This document shows positions 11,075 to 20,803 of a stretch of 64,000 nt of DNA, in pieces. The notes beneath the pieces were generated by a model that saw nothing but the letters and a program-made list of their open reading frames with translations, ran no database searches and was not told the DNA's origin. Position numbers and translations under genes: made by a program. This stretch comes from Lacinutrix sp. GTDB taxonomy: Bacteria > Bacteroidota > Bacteroidia > Flavobacteriales > Flavobacteriaceae. Where the stretch lies: the NCBI RefSeq assembly GCF_029238095.1, contig NZ_JAQWGS010000015.1, positions 1 to 64,000 on the forward strand. The letters run 5' to 3'. Numbering within the stretch: the stretch's first letter is position 1; each line of letters begins with the position of its first letter.

Positions 11075-11912
11075 TAATACTTGTGGTTGATAAATCTATT
11101 GGTTCTTGCTTTGTGGTTATTATATCACGAATCATTTTATGGTAGGACTCAAAATTATTAAGATTTTTATGTCCTCCACCAATAACGCTATGTAGTTTGG
11201 TGAGTTTTGGGTTGACTTTAGAGAGTTTAATACTACTTTTAAAAGGAATCAACTTATCGTTCGTGCCATGAATAATATGTATAGGACATTGTACATATTT
11301 TAACCATTTATAAGTTGGTAATGGATATTTTAAAAGTACAGACAAAGGCATAAAAGGCATATAACGGCTTGTCACTTTTGTTAGGCTGTAATATGGAGCG
11401 TCTAAAACCAACATTTTAGGATTATTTATAGAGGCTAATTTGGTAGTAAAACCAGATCCTAGAGAGCGACCGTAAATAATAATTCTGTCTTCTGTAGTTT
11501 GCTCTTTTATTTTATTATAAACTTCCTGCAAATCCCGTTTTATGGCTTTTTGAGAACGTCTGCCAGTGCTTTTTCCAAAACCTCTATAGTCTACCATGAG
11601 AACACTGTAACCATATCTTGTAAAATCGACAGCAAACTTTCCCCAACCTTTAATGCTTTTAGAATTCCCTTTTAAATACAATACTAAACCTTTAGATTCT
11701 GCTTTAGGTTTAAAAAGTACACCATTTATAATGGCACCATCTCTAGTTTCGAGATTGTACTCTTTTGTTTCTTGATTATCGTATAGAAACTGAAAGTCTT
11801 TAGGTAATTTTTCTGGCTTAAATAAAATATAATCTTGCAAATAATATAAAGCTACACTAATAACAATATATACTATTACAACAATTATAAAGGTATGTAA
11901 CCAATATGGCAT
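11040..11912 (-). CDS. Alpha/beta hydrolase, paralogue of the neighbouring gene
   Basis: N-terminal TM, GRSLGSGFTTKLAS, IHIIHGTNDKLIPF, GGGHKNL; overlaps next gene by 35 bp. Confidence 0.8.
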   Translation of the reverse strand: MPYWLHTFIIVVIVYIVISVALYYLQDYILFKPEKLPKDFQFLYDNQETKEYNLETRDGAIINGVLFKPKAESKGLVLYLKGNSKSIKGWGKFAVDFTRYGYSVLMVDYRGFGKSTGRRSQKAIKRDLQEVYNKIKEQTTEDRIIIYGRSLGSGFTTKLASINNPKMLVLDAPYYSLTKVTSRYMPFMPLSVLLKYPLPTYKWLKYVQCPIHIIHGTNDKLIPFKSSIKLSKVNPKLTKLHSVIGGGHKNLNNFESYHKMIRDIITTKQEPIDLSTTSINVIHSHKKSKK

Positions 11913-11992
11913 AAGTTAAATTTAACCAACAAGATAGAAAAAATAGTTCTTATTAAGAATGAAGACTTTTTAAAAAAAGACTACCTAATATA

Positions 11993-12160
11993 TTAAGAAG
12001 GAAGTTTTTTTAAAAACAGGCTTGAAAGTAACTTATAATACCAGTTTTTATTTGTCACATTTATGCCGTTTTCTCTTAAATCTCTGATTTTATTAATTGA
12101 TTTAACAACTCTAAAAATGAGATAGGCTATTAGCAGAAGAGTTATTATTGTAAACGCCAT
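11993..12160 (-). CDS. Small membrane protein (55 aa), hypothetical; absent from ORF track
   Basis: Read by hand: MAFTIITLLLIAYLIFRVVKSINKIRDLRENGINVTNKNWYYKLLSSLFLKKLPS*; one hydrophobic N-terminal helix. Confidence 0.45.
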   Translation of the reverse strand: MAFTIITLLLIAYLIFRVVKSINKIRDLRENGINVTNKNWYYKLLSSLFLKKLPS

Positions 12161-12264
12161 GTTTTAATATTGATTTTTTTTTAAATGTAATAAATAAAAT
12201 TACTTGAATAATAATTTTTAAAATTATTTGCTTTTTATTCGTTGTGTTGTTCTATTATAACGAC

Positions 12265-12297
12265 AAAAAAGCTTCAGAAATTATTCTGAAGCTTTTT
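12265..12297. terminator. Bidirectional-looking hairpin terminator
   Basis: aaaaaagcttcagaa-atta-ttctgaagcttttt. Confidence 0.6.
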
Positions 12298-12469
12298 AAA
12301 AAAAATAAAACTTATTATTATAATCCTAGGGCTTCTAAACCTTGTTCGAAAACAACATCAACAGGAATACTTGCCTCGCTTAAACGGTCTAAATCTTTTT
12401 GCAACTGTTCTGGAATGCTTCCGTAGTTTTCTATAAATTTCACAACACCAAGAACGTGTAATAACCTAT

Positions 12470-12682
12470 TTGCAATTTGTTGAACGCTATTATAAAAAAC
12501 CAGACAGTATAAAAACCATACATTTTAAAAATAAAATGGAAGCCGCTTTTATTTGGGTAGAAGCTAAACGTGAAGATATTTTTGTAATGAGCTTTTTTGC
12601 ATGGTTAAAAAGCAAAATAGAAAACAAACCTTTATATAAGGCAACATTAGAGTTGGTTACAAAAGCTCAAGCTGTTAATTAA
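12470..12682 (+). CDS. Hypothetical small protein (no ATG at 5' end)
   Basis: 70 aa ORF with TTG as first codon; internal ATG at 'MEAAFIWVEAKRED'. Confidence 0.3.
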   Translation: MQFVERYYKKPDSIKTIHFKNKMEAAFIWVEAKREDIFVMSFFAWLKSKIENKPLYKATLELVTKAQAVN

Positions 12683-12764
12683 TACTTAAAAAAACATTCT
12701 TGATTTAAACCTTTTTATTATTTTAGTGTCCTAAGAGTGTTAAACAATTTAAAACAATAAAAAA

Positions 12765-13256
12765 ATGAAAAAATTATTAATAGTAGCATTAGCATTATTT
12801 GCTCTACAAGTAACTGCTCAAGAAAAGAAGGAACAGCAACAGTTAAGAAAACAAAAAATGGAACATATTAAAGATATGGAACCAAAAGACATGGCACAAC
12901 TTCAAACTAAGAAGCTAACACTTGAACTAGATCTTACAGATGAACAACAAGTAAAAGTTGAACAGCTAAATCTTAAAAACGCTAAATTGCTTAAGGCTGG
13001 AATGGAAAAAAGAATGGCTGCTTTAGAAGCTGGTAAAAAACCTACTAAAGAAGAAAAATTACAGATGGCTAACGAAAAGTTAGACCACCAAATTGCTACT
13101 AAAAGAGAGATGAAAAAAATATTAACTGAAGAGCAATATACAAAGTACGAAAAAGTTTCTCAATTAAGAAGAGTAAAAAACACCAAAGGAAAAATGATGC
13201 AACGAAATAGAACTGGTGAAAAAAGAGAGAAGAGATTAGAAAAAGTTAAAGAATAA
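12765..13256 (+). CDS. Exported Spy/CpxP-like or DUF4890-like protein
   Basis: Signal peptide MKKLLIVALALFALQVTAQ; K/E/Q-rich helical mature part with 'LDLTDEQQVKVEQLN'. Confidence 0.65.
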   Translation: MKKLLIVALALFALQVTAQEKKEQQQLRKQKMEHIKDMEPKDMAQLQTKKLTLELDLTDEQQVKVEQLNLKNAKLLKAGMEKRMAALEAGKKPTKEEKLQMANEKLDHQIATKREMKKILTEEQYTKYEKVSQLRRVKNTKGKMMQRNRTGEKREKRLEKVKE

Positions 13257-13290
13257 TAATCAATTAATTACATCTTAAAAAAATAAATAA

Positions 13291-13322
13291 AGTACCGAAT
13301 ATATAATCGGTACTTTTTTATT
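13291..13322 (+). terminator. Rho-independent terminator
   Basis: aagtaccga-atatataa-tcggtacttttttat. Confidence 0.7.
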
Positions 13323-13382
13323 TGCAAAATTTAACAAAATAGCTTTTCTTTGAGATATTAACGTATAACAATAATAATAATA

Positions 13383-13748
13383 ATGAAAAAAATATTTACA
13401 TTCTGCTTTTTCGCATTTGCACTATTAATTGGCACTCAATCTGTAATTGCTCAAGACATGGCTAAGATTAACGAGAGCGCTATAGTTAAAGCTAAAGAAT
13501 TACGTTCTATGCTTAAATTTAACGACAATAAAGTTGAAGAAATTTATAATGCATACCAAGCTTACGAAAGCAAGCTTTACTCTATTAAAAAACACTTAAC
13601 TTCTGGTACTTCTGAGTATAATGATGCCATTTTAAAAGTAAACCAAATATTACAATCTAGCATTAAAGAAACCTTAGGTGACGATTTATACAAAAGATAT
13701 TTAATTGCAACTAAGCAAGAAGAACTTTTAGAAAACGTGCAAGATTAA
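13383..13748 (+). CDS. Small exported hypothetical protein
   Basis: Signal peptide MKKIFTFCFFAFALLIGTQSVIAQ, helical mature region, followed by a terminator. Confidence 0.6.
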   Translation: MKKIFTFCFFAFALLIGTQSVIAQDMAKINESAIVKAKELRSMLKFNDNKVEEIYNAYQAYESKLYSIKKHLTSGTSEYNDAILKVNQILQSSIKETLGDDLYKRYLIATKQEELLENVQD

Positions 13749-13770
13749 GTTTTAAAAATAAGTTAGAAAA

Positions 13771-13803
13771 AAAAGCGATTACATTGGTAGTCGCTTTTTT
13801 TTA
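13771..13803. terminator. Hairpin terminator between convergent genes
   Basis: aaaaagcgattac-attg-gtagtcgcttttttt. Confidence 0.65.
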
Positions 13804-13820
13804 TAAACTTTATTGGAACT

Positions 13821-15101
13821 TTATCTAAAAACAGCATCGCAAGCTGCTATTGTTTTATCCAAATCATTATAAGTTAGAGCATCGGTTATAAACCAAGTTT
13901 CAAAAGCGCTTGGAGCAATATAAATGCCTTGATTGAGCATTCCGTGAAAAAAGGTTTTAAAAGTCTCATTATTACCTTTTGCAGCAGTTTCAAAATCGAT
14001 AACGTTTGCTTTATCAAAATGAACAGAAATCATAGAACCTACTCTATTAATGGTATGTGTAATATTATTATTGTATAATACTCGTGCTAAACCTTTATGC
14101 AAATACTCGGTTTTTTCTGCCAAACGCTTAAAAACGTCTTTATCATTATTCAACTCATTCAACATAGCAAAACCTGCTGCCATAGCTAAAGGATTTCCAC
14201 TTAAAGTTCCTGCTTGGTAAACAGGACCTAAAGGTGCTAATTGATTCATAATTTCATTTCTAGCTGCAAATGCTCCGACTGGCAAACCACCTCCTATTAC
14301 TTTTCCAAAGCAAACAATATCTGCATCAACACCATACAACTCTTGTACACCACCTTTAGCTAGACGAAAACCAGTCATTACCTCATCAAAAATTAATAAA
14401 ATATTATTCGCATCACATAATGTTCTTAAGCCTTCAAGAAATCCTTTTACAGGTGGAATACAGCCCATATTTCCTGCAACTGGCTCAATAATAATACAGG
14501 CAATTTCATTTTTATTAGCAGCAATTAAGGCTTCAACACTAGATAAATTATTATAATTTGCCAACAAAGTATCTTTTGCTGTACCTGCTGTAACACCAGG
14601 ACTATTGGGACTTCCAAAGGTTACAGCACCACTTCCTGCTTGTATTAAAAACGAATCGCTATGGCCATGATAACAGCCTGCAAATTTTATAATTTTATCT
14701 TTCCCAGTAAAACCTCTTGCTAATCTTACAGCACTCATACAGGCTTCTGTACCAGAATTCACAAAACGAATTTTGTCTATATTTGGTACCATAGAAACAG
14801 CTAATTCTGCAATTTGAGTTTCAATTTCTGTTGGCATACCAAAGGAAGTTCCTTTTTGTGCTTTCTCTACTACAGCATCTACAACTGGTTGGTAGGCATG
14901 ACCTAAAATCATTGGTCCCCAAGAATTAATATAATCTATTAATACATTTCCATCTTCATCGTACAAATAAGCTCCTTTTGCTTCTTTAACAAATATTGGA
15001 GTACCTCCTACTGCTTTAAATGCACGAACTGGAGAATTTACTCCTCCTGGAATTACCTTCTCTGCTGCTGCAAAAAGAGCACTACTACGTTTATAAATCA
15101 T
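13821..15101 (-). CDS. hemL: Glutamate-1-semialdehyde 2,1-aminomutase
   Basis: [70 protein letters not shown]. Confidence 0.97.
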   Translation of the reverse strand: MIYKRSSALFAAAEKVIPGGVNSPVRAFKAVGGTPIFVKEAKGAYLYDEDGNVLIDYINSWGPMILGHAYQPVVDAVVEKAQKGTSFGMPTEIETQIAELAVSMVPNIDKIRFVNSGTEACMSAVRLARGFTGKDKIIKFAGCYHGHSDSFLIQAGSGAVTFGSPNSPGVTAGTAKDTLLANYNNLSSVEALIAANKNEIACIIIEPVAGNMGCIPPVKGFLEGLRTLCDANNILLIFDEVMTGFRLAKGGVQELYGVDADIVCFGKVIGGGLPVGAFAARNEIMNQLAPLGPVYQAGTLSGNPLAMAAGFAMLNELNNDKDVFKRLAEKTEYLHKGLARVLYNNNITHTINRVGSMISVHFDKANVIDFETAAKGNNETFKTFFHGMLNQGIYIAPSAFETWFITDALTYNDLDKTIAACDAVFR

Positions 15102-15106
15102 TATAA

Positions 15107-15925
15107 TTAATCTTTAATAATGGGCTTAATATATATTACTTGCCCTACAAATAGGTTGTTTGTTTCTAAACTATTTAAAGCTTTTAATTCTGGAACAGAA
15201 ATATTATACTTTCTGGACAAAGAATACAAAGTATCTCCAGACACCACAGTATGTTTGTTGTTTAGACTAGCCTCAACACCTAGAACCTCGTTATCAAAAC
15301 GATACAATTGATAACGCTCTATTAAATCTATTAACTTTTGAGGATATTTTCTATCTGTTGCATAACCCGCAGCTTTTAAACCTTTAGCCCAAGATTTATA
15401 ATCGCCTGCGCCTAACTCGAATAAACCAGCATATCGACTACGTTCTTTTAAAAACAAAGAGTGATCTCTAAACGAATATTTAGAGTTTTTATACTTTCTA
15501 AAGCATTCTTGATCTTCATCATCATCATGATATATTTTTCCACCTGTCCAACCAGTATGGCATTTAATACCAAAATGGTTATTGGCTTCTACTGAAAGCC
15601 TTCCTTTTCCAGATCCAGATTCTAAAATTCCTTGAGCTAAAGTTATGCTTGCAGGTATGCCATAATTTCGCATTTCGTCTTGAGCAATGTCACTATAAAT
15701 AGCTATATACTCATGAGTAGGTGTTGCATAATTCTCTGGAGTTTCCTTAATAATTTCTTCGGTTTCTGTTGATGTATTTACAACCACTTCTGGTACCTTA
15801 TTTTTTTTGGTGGTTTTAACAACACGGCTTGTTTTATTTTGAGATTTTCTTGTTGTTACTTTTTTTGAAGAACCACAACTAGATAGCATGGCTATTAAGA
15901 AAATAAGTGTAAATATTCTGTTCAT
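15107..15925 (-). CDS. Glucosaminidase-domain lipoprotein with C-terminal LysM
   Basis: Lipobox (IAMLSSC); [59 protein letters not shown]. Confidence 0.88.
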   Translation of the reverse strand: MNRIFTLIFLIAMLSSCGSSKKVTTRKSQNKTSRVVKTTKKNKVPEVVVNTSTETEEIIKETPENYATPTHEYIAIYSDIAQDEMRNYGIPASITLAQGILESGSGKGRLSVEANNHFGIKCHTGWTGGKIYHDDDEDQECFRKYKNSKYSFRDHSLFLKERSRYAGLFELGAGDYKSWAKGLKAAGYATDRKYPQKLIDLIERYQLYRFDNEVLGVEASLNNKHTVVSGDTLYSLSRKYNISVPELKALNSLETNNLFVGQVIYIKPIIKD

Positions 15926-16860
15926 TAAATTGTTATTAATGGTAAATTTTTCTGTTTTAATTTAGCATTCATTCCTGCAATACCTTGTAATCCTCCTGTA
16001 TGTATGACTAAAATTTTTGATCCTTTAGGAAAATAATTTTTGTTAATCATATCTTGAATACCATATAGCATTTTTCCTGTATAAATGGGATCAAGTTGTA
16101 TATTATTATCTGCTTTAAAAGTATTAATAAACGTAATTAACTCGTTATTTATTTTAGCATAACCTCCAAAATGATAATCTGTAATTAATTCCCAATTATC
16201 TTGTTTTGCAAATTTACAAATATCTTCTTTTAAAAAGTCGCCTTTTAAAGCAGAAAAGCCTAAAACTTTTTGATGCGGTTGAGAACTATTTATTATTCCT
16301 GCTATGGTACCACCTGTTCCCACTGGCACACAAATATAATTAAAACTAGAATCTGCTTCTGTTAAAATTTCTTTACAACCCTCAATAGCTAAATTATTTG
16401 TTCCGCCTTCAGGTATACAATAAAAATCACCAAATTCATTTTTTAAAGCTGCTATAAAATTTGTATTTTTTTTGTTTCTATATGCTGTCCTGCTAATAAA
16501 TTTAAAATGCATACCACAAGCTTTGGCATATTTTAAAGTTGCATTTTTATTAATTTCATTAGCTAATTCTTCTCCTCTAATAATTCCAATGGTTTTAAAA
16601 CCATAGGTACTTCCTGCTGCTGCAACTGCTGCAATATGATTTGAAAACGCACCACCAAAAGTAAGAAGTGTTGTTTTATCTTCTTTCCTTGCAGTCTTTA
16701 TGTTAAATTTTAATTTTCGATATTTGTTACCAGATATTACAGGATGAATTTCGTCTTCTCGTTTAATAAACAATTTAAAACTATTACTATTCTCTAGTAC
16801 AAAACTTTGATTTTTAATCTCTTTAGCATTAAAATTTAAGTTTGCAATTAGTGTATTCAT
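15925..16860 (-). CDS. ACC deaminase / D-cysteine desulfhydrase family PLP enzyme
   Basis: IKREDEIHPVISGNKYRKLKFN, TFGGAFSNHIAAVAAAG, IPEGGTNNLAIEG, VPVGTGGTIAGI. Confidence 0.88.
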   Translation of the reverse strand: MNTLIANLNFNAKEIKNQSFVLENSNSFKLFIKREDEIHPVISGNKYRKLKFNIKTARKEDKTTLLTFGGAFSNHIAAVAAAGSTYGFKTIGIIRGEELANEINKNATLKYAKACGMHFKFISRTAYRNKKNTNFIAALKNEFGDFYCIPEGGTNNLAIEGCKEILTEADSSFNYICVPVGTGGTIAGIINSSQPHQKVLGFSALKGDFLKEDICKFAKQDNWELITDYHFGGYAKINNELITFINTFKADNNIQLDPIYTGKMLYGIQDMINKNYFPKGSKILVIHTGGLQGIAGMNAKLKQKNLPLITI

Positions 16861-17089
16861 TAATTTTAGATGATTTATTTACGATTTCTTTATAAAATTA
16901 ATGCATTTCATCGAATAAATTTGCAATTCATACCTTAATGTTTGTATATTTAATTGAATTTAACAAAAAATATGTATTTCATCGATTAAATAAACACTTT
17001 GTGTTTTGTTGTTTTAGAAAAGATTTAAAGTCTAAATCTAAAGTGAAATTTAAATTACATGTTGATTTTATTAAATAAATAAACAAGCT

Positions 17090-17597
17090 ATGAAACAAAA
17101 CTACTGTATTAAAATCCCTACTTTAAAATCAAGACTGGTTTTTAACATTGCTACTTCAATCATTTTTATGATTGTTTGTAATATTAGTTATGGAAATAAC
17201 ACTTACATGCCTCCTTCTAACGATGACCCTTGTTCTGCAACTATGCTTACATCAAACACTAGCTGTTCTGTTGTTTCAAGCACTACTTTAACAGCAACAG
17301 ATACAACTAATCCAATAGCTGCTGATCTATAATAACGCAAGTTTATCTACAGATGAATACCTAGTAGATGCTAACGAAATAAAAGTAGTGTCTAGTGATA
17401 ATTTACAAGTGATCTCTCAGTCTAAAAAAATAGAAAGTATCGTAGTCTATAATATTCTTGGAAAACGACTAATGACATACAATAACGTAGATTCTAAAAC
17501 ACTAACATTAAAAGGTATAATAAAGTCTTACAATGCTTTACTACTTAAAATTGTATTTACAGACAAAACACAACTATATAAGAAAGCTTTGTATTAA
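17090..17597 (+). pseudogene. Internally deleted remnant of a T9SS-type exported protein
   Basis: N-terminal signal plus 'NDDPCSATMLTSNTSC' (17090-17332) stops at TAA, then in another frame a C-terminal sorting-domain-like tail 'NLQVISQSKKIESIVVYNILGKRLMTYNNV...LLKIVFTDKTQLYKKALY' to 17597. Confidence 0.6.
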
Positions 17598-17600
17598 AGT

Positions 17601-17930
17601 TTAAGTGTTAATATATTTTAAAAATCCCCAAAACGATCTTGATTTTAAATAATCTTGGTCGTTTTGATTTGTATAAGCCTCTCGTTCAAAAGATATATTC
17701 GTATATGCAGTATACCATTTCCTATATTGAATTAACCTAAAAATAAATTCAACACAATAAAACACATAAAACGGTATGATTAATAATTCTAGTTGCTGTT
17801 TCAAATGAATTTTCTCATGATTTACCAATACTATATTCGATTTTAACACTTTACTTTTAAGTAAAACGAATGGATATATAGTGATTCCTAAATAACCTTT
17901 AGGTACTAAATATTTAGAAATTAAAATCAT
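17601..17930 (-). CDS. Small uncharacterised HEXXH-containing protein
   Basis: 109 aa ORF: VNHEKIHLKQQLELLIIPFYVFYCVEFIFRLIQY...NISFEREAY. Confidence 0.7.
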   Translation of the reverse strand: MILISKYLVPKGYLGITIYPFVLLKSKVLKSNIVLVNHEKIHLKQQLELLIIPFYVFYCVEFIFRLIQYRKWYTAYTNISFEREAYTNQNDQDYLKSRSFWGFLKYINT

Positions 17931-17979
17931 AAAATATTGGTTACAAAAATCACTCCAATTTACATTATATTTGTAATTA

Positions 17980-18129
17980 ATGAAGAAATATATTCTATTA
18001 GAAGAAGGAGACTTTTACATAACACCAGAAGGCTATAGGTGTTTTACAGAGCAATACCATTTAAAAAGAGGGTATTGTTGTGAGAGTGGATGTAGACATT
18101 GTCCATACGGCTTCAATAAAAAAAAATAA
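17980..18129 (+). CDS. Cys-rich small protein, DUF5522-like; absent from ORF track
   Basis: Read by hand: MKKYILLEEGDFYITPEGYRCFTEQYHLKRGYCCESGCRHCPYGFNKKK*. Confidence 0.7.
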   Translation: MKKYILLEEGDFYITPEGYRCFTEQYHLKRGYCCESGCRHCPYGFNKKK

Positions 18130-18154
18130 TTCAATAAAATAAGAGAACACTATA

Positions 18155-20155
18155 ATGAACTCAACTTTTAAAACTCAAATTCTTGAAGGTATTCCAAAAG
18201 TTTTACCAGCCCAAAAACAATACGAAACAGTAATAAATCATGCGCCAAAACGCAAAGCTATTCTTAGCAAAGAAGAAGAAAAATTAGCGTTACGTAATGC
18301 CTTAAGATATTTCGATAAGCAACACCATGCAACATTACTTCCTGAGTTTAAAAAAGAATTAGATACTTACGGTAGAATATATATGTATCGTTTACGTCCT
18401 GATTACAAAATGTACGCAAGACCAATAGACGAATATCCAGCACAATCAAAACAAGCAGCTGCCATTATGCTAATGATACAAAACAACTTAGATTATGCAG
18501 TAGCTCAACATCCTCATGAACTCATTACTTATGGAGGAAATGGTGGTGTTTTTTCTAATTGGGCACAATATCGCCTAACCATGAAATACCTTGCAGAAAT
18601 GAACGACGAGCAAACACTCGTTATGTATTCTGGGCATCCAATGGGATTATTTCCTTCACATAAAGAAGCACCAAGAGTGGTGGTAACTAATGGCATGATG
18701 ATTCCAAATTATTCTAAACCAGACGATTGGGAAAAATTTAACGCCTTAGGTGTTACACAATATGGCCAAATGACAGCAGGAAGCTATATGTATATTGGAC
18801 CACAAGGTATAGTTCATGGCACAACCATAACCGTTTTAAACGGATTTAGAAAAATAGGAAAAGAACCAAAAGGAAACCTGTTTGTAACTTCAGGATTAGG
18901 AGGAATGTCTGGAGCTCAGCCAAAAGCTGGAAATATTGCAGGTTGTATTACAGTTTGCGCAGAAGTAAATCCAAAAATCACTCAAGTCCGTTTAGATCAA
19001 GGTTGGATAGATGAAAAAATTACAGATTTAAATGAATTAGTGTCTCGAGTTAATAAAGCCAAAGCTGAAAAAGAAACTATTTCAATAGCTTACTTAGGAA
19101 ACATCGTAGAGGTTTGGGAAAAGTTTGACGAAGCAAATATTCACATAGACTTAGGAAGCGACCAAACCTCACTTCATAATCCTTGGGCTGGAGGTTATTA
19201 TCCAACAGGCATGTCTTTTGATCAAGCCAATGAAATGATGGCTAATAATCCAGAACAATTTAAAATAGAAGTTCAAAAAACATTACGTCGTCATGCAGAT
19301 GCTATAAATAAGCATACCTCAAAAGGCACTTATTTCTTCGATTACGGAAATGCTTTTCTGTTAGAAGCCTCTCGTGCAGGTGCAGATATTATGTCTACTC
19401 ATCCTACAATTGGTAAAGAATTTAAATACCCCAGTTATGTACAAGATATTATGGGTCCAATGTGTTTCGATTATGGTTTTGGACCTTTTCGTTGGGTTTG
19501 TGCTTCAGGAAAACCAGAAGATTTAGCAAAAACAGATGCTATTGCTTGTAGTGTTTTAGAAGAATTAATGAAGCATTCTCCAGAAGAAATTCAACAACAA
19601 ATGGCAGACAATATTCAATGGATTAAGGGTGCACAAGAAAACAAACTAGTAGTTGGCTCTCAAGCTAGAATACTTTATGCAGATGCAGAAGGTAGAGCAA
19701 AAATAGCAGAAGCCTTTAACCAAGCCATTGCAAAAGGTGAAATAGACACTGTAATACTAGGAAGAGACCATCATGATGTTTCTGGAACAGATTCGCCTTA
19801 CAGAGAAACCAGTAATATTTATGATGGTTCTCGTTTTACAGCAGATATGGCAATACATAATGTTATTGGAGACAGCTTTCGTGGCGCAACTTGGGTAAGC
19901 ATTCACAATGGTGGTGGTGTTGGTTGGGGAGAAGTTATCAATGGAGGATTTGGTATGGTTCTTGATGGTAGTAAAGAAGCTTCAAAACGCTTAAAATCAA
20001 TGTTGTTCTGGGATGTTAATAATGGAATCTCCAGAAGAAGTTGGGCAAGAAACGAAGGCGCAATATTTGCAATAAAACGCGCAATGGAAATAGAACCTAA
20101 TTTAAAAGTAACATTACCTAATAGTGTAGATGATGCCATGATAGAATCGTTATAA
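18155..20155 (+). CDS. hutU: Urocanate hydratase
   Basis: ITYGGNGGVFSNWAQYRLTM, MYSGHPMGLFPSH, TVLNGFRKIG, GLGGMSGAQPKA, SLHNPWAGGYYP, GNAFLLEASRAGAD. Confidence 0.95.
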   Translation: MNSTFKTQILEGIPKVLPAQKQYETVINHAPKRKAILSKEEEKLALRNALRYFDKQHHATLLPEFKKELDTYGRIYMYRLRPDYKMYARPIDEYPAQSKQAAAIMLMIQNNLDYAVAQHPHELITYGGNGGVFSNWAQYRLTMKYLAEMNDEQTLVMYSGHPMGLFPSHKEAPRVVVTNGMMIPNYSKPDDWEKFNALGVTQYGQMTAGSYMYIGPQGIVHGTTITVLNGFRKIGKEPKGNLFVTSGLGGMSGAQPKAGNIAGCITVCAEVNPKITQVRLDQGWIDEKITDLNELVSRVNKAKAEKETISIAYLGNIVEVWEKFDEANIHIDLGSDQTSLHNPWAGGYYPTGMSFDQANEMMANNPEQFKIEVQKTLRRHADAINKHTSKGTYFFDYGNAFLLEASRAGADIMSTHPTIGKEFKYPSYVQDIMGPMCFDYGFGPFRWVCASGKPEDLAKTDAIACSVLEELMKHSPEEIQQQMADNIQWIKGAQENKLVVGSQARILYADAEGRAKIAEAFNQAIAKGEIDTVILGRDHHDVSGTDSPYRETSNIYDGSRFTADMAIHNVIGDSFRGATWVSIHNGGGVGWGEVINGGFGMVLDGSKEASKRLKSMLFWDVNNGISRRSWARNEGAIFAIKRAMEIEPNLKVTLPNSVDDAMIESL

Positions 20156-20172
20156 CTATTAAAAAAATTACA

Positions 20173-20724
20173 ATGAAAAAATTAATTCAAAAAACATTTT
20201 CATTATTAGCTTTGCTAATAATTATGAGTTCATGCAACTCTGTACGTGTTGCCGCAGATTACGATAAGAACAACAATTTTGACTCTTATAAAACCTTTGC
20301 CTTTTTTAAAACAGGTATAGATAAAGCTGAAATAAGTGATTTAGATAAACGTAGAATACTTCGTGCTATTGAAAGCGAAATGCTAGCAAAAGGATTTACA
20401 AAATCTAAAGATCCAGATTTATTAGTCAGTATTTTTACAAAAGAAAGACAAGAAATTAATGTATGGAATAATGGCTTTGGTGGTTTTGGATATGGTTGGG
20501 GATGGAGCCCGTTTTGGGGAAATAACTTTAATACTAACGTTAGTACCAATTTACAAGGCAGTCTATATATAGATTTAATAGACGCAAAAAAGAAAGAGCT
20601 TGTTTGGCAAGGTAAAGGCTCTGGTTATTTAACAAGTTCTTCTAAAGTTGATAAAAAAATTGAAAGAATAAATACATTTGTTAGAGAAATTATGACTGCG
20701 TATCCTCCTGCATTGGAAGAATAA
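20173..20724 (+). CDS. DUF4136-family lipoprotein
   Basis: Lipobox (LIIMSSC); VAADYDKNNNFDSYKTFAFFK...LVWQGKGSG... Confidence 0.8.
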   Translation: MKKLIQKTFSLLALLIIMSSCNSVRVAADYDKNNNFDSYKTFAFFKTGIDKAEISDLDKRRILRAIESEMLAKGFTKSKDPDLLVSIFTKERQEINVWNNGFGGFGYGWGWSPFWGNNFNTNVSTNLQGSLYIDLIDAKKKELVWQGKGSGYLTSSSKVDKKIERINTFVREIMTAYPPALEE

Positions 20725-20732
20725 ATTACATT

Positions 20733-20763
20733 AAAAAGCGATTCAGAAATGAATCGCTTTTTT
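20733..20763. terminator. Hairpin terminator between convergent genes
   Basis: aaaaagcgattca-gaaa-tgaatcgctttttt. Confidence 0.7.
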
Positions 20764-20803
20764 GTTTTGTGTGTTCAATATTTCAAATTCTAATTTTGTA
20801 AAC

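Noticed and set aside
12244-12426. 60-aa plus-strand ORF
   Set aside because: Runs through a terminator hairpin (12265-12297); non-ATG start
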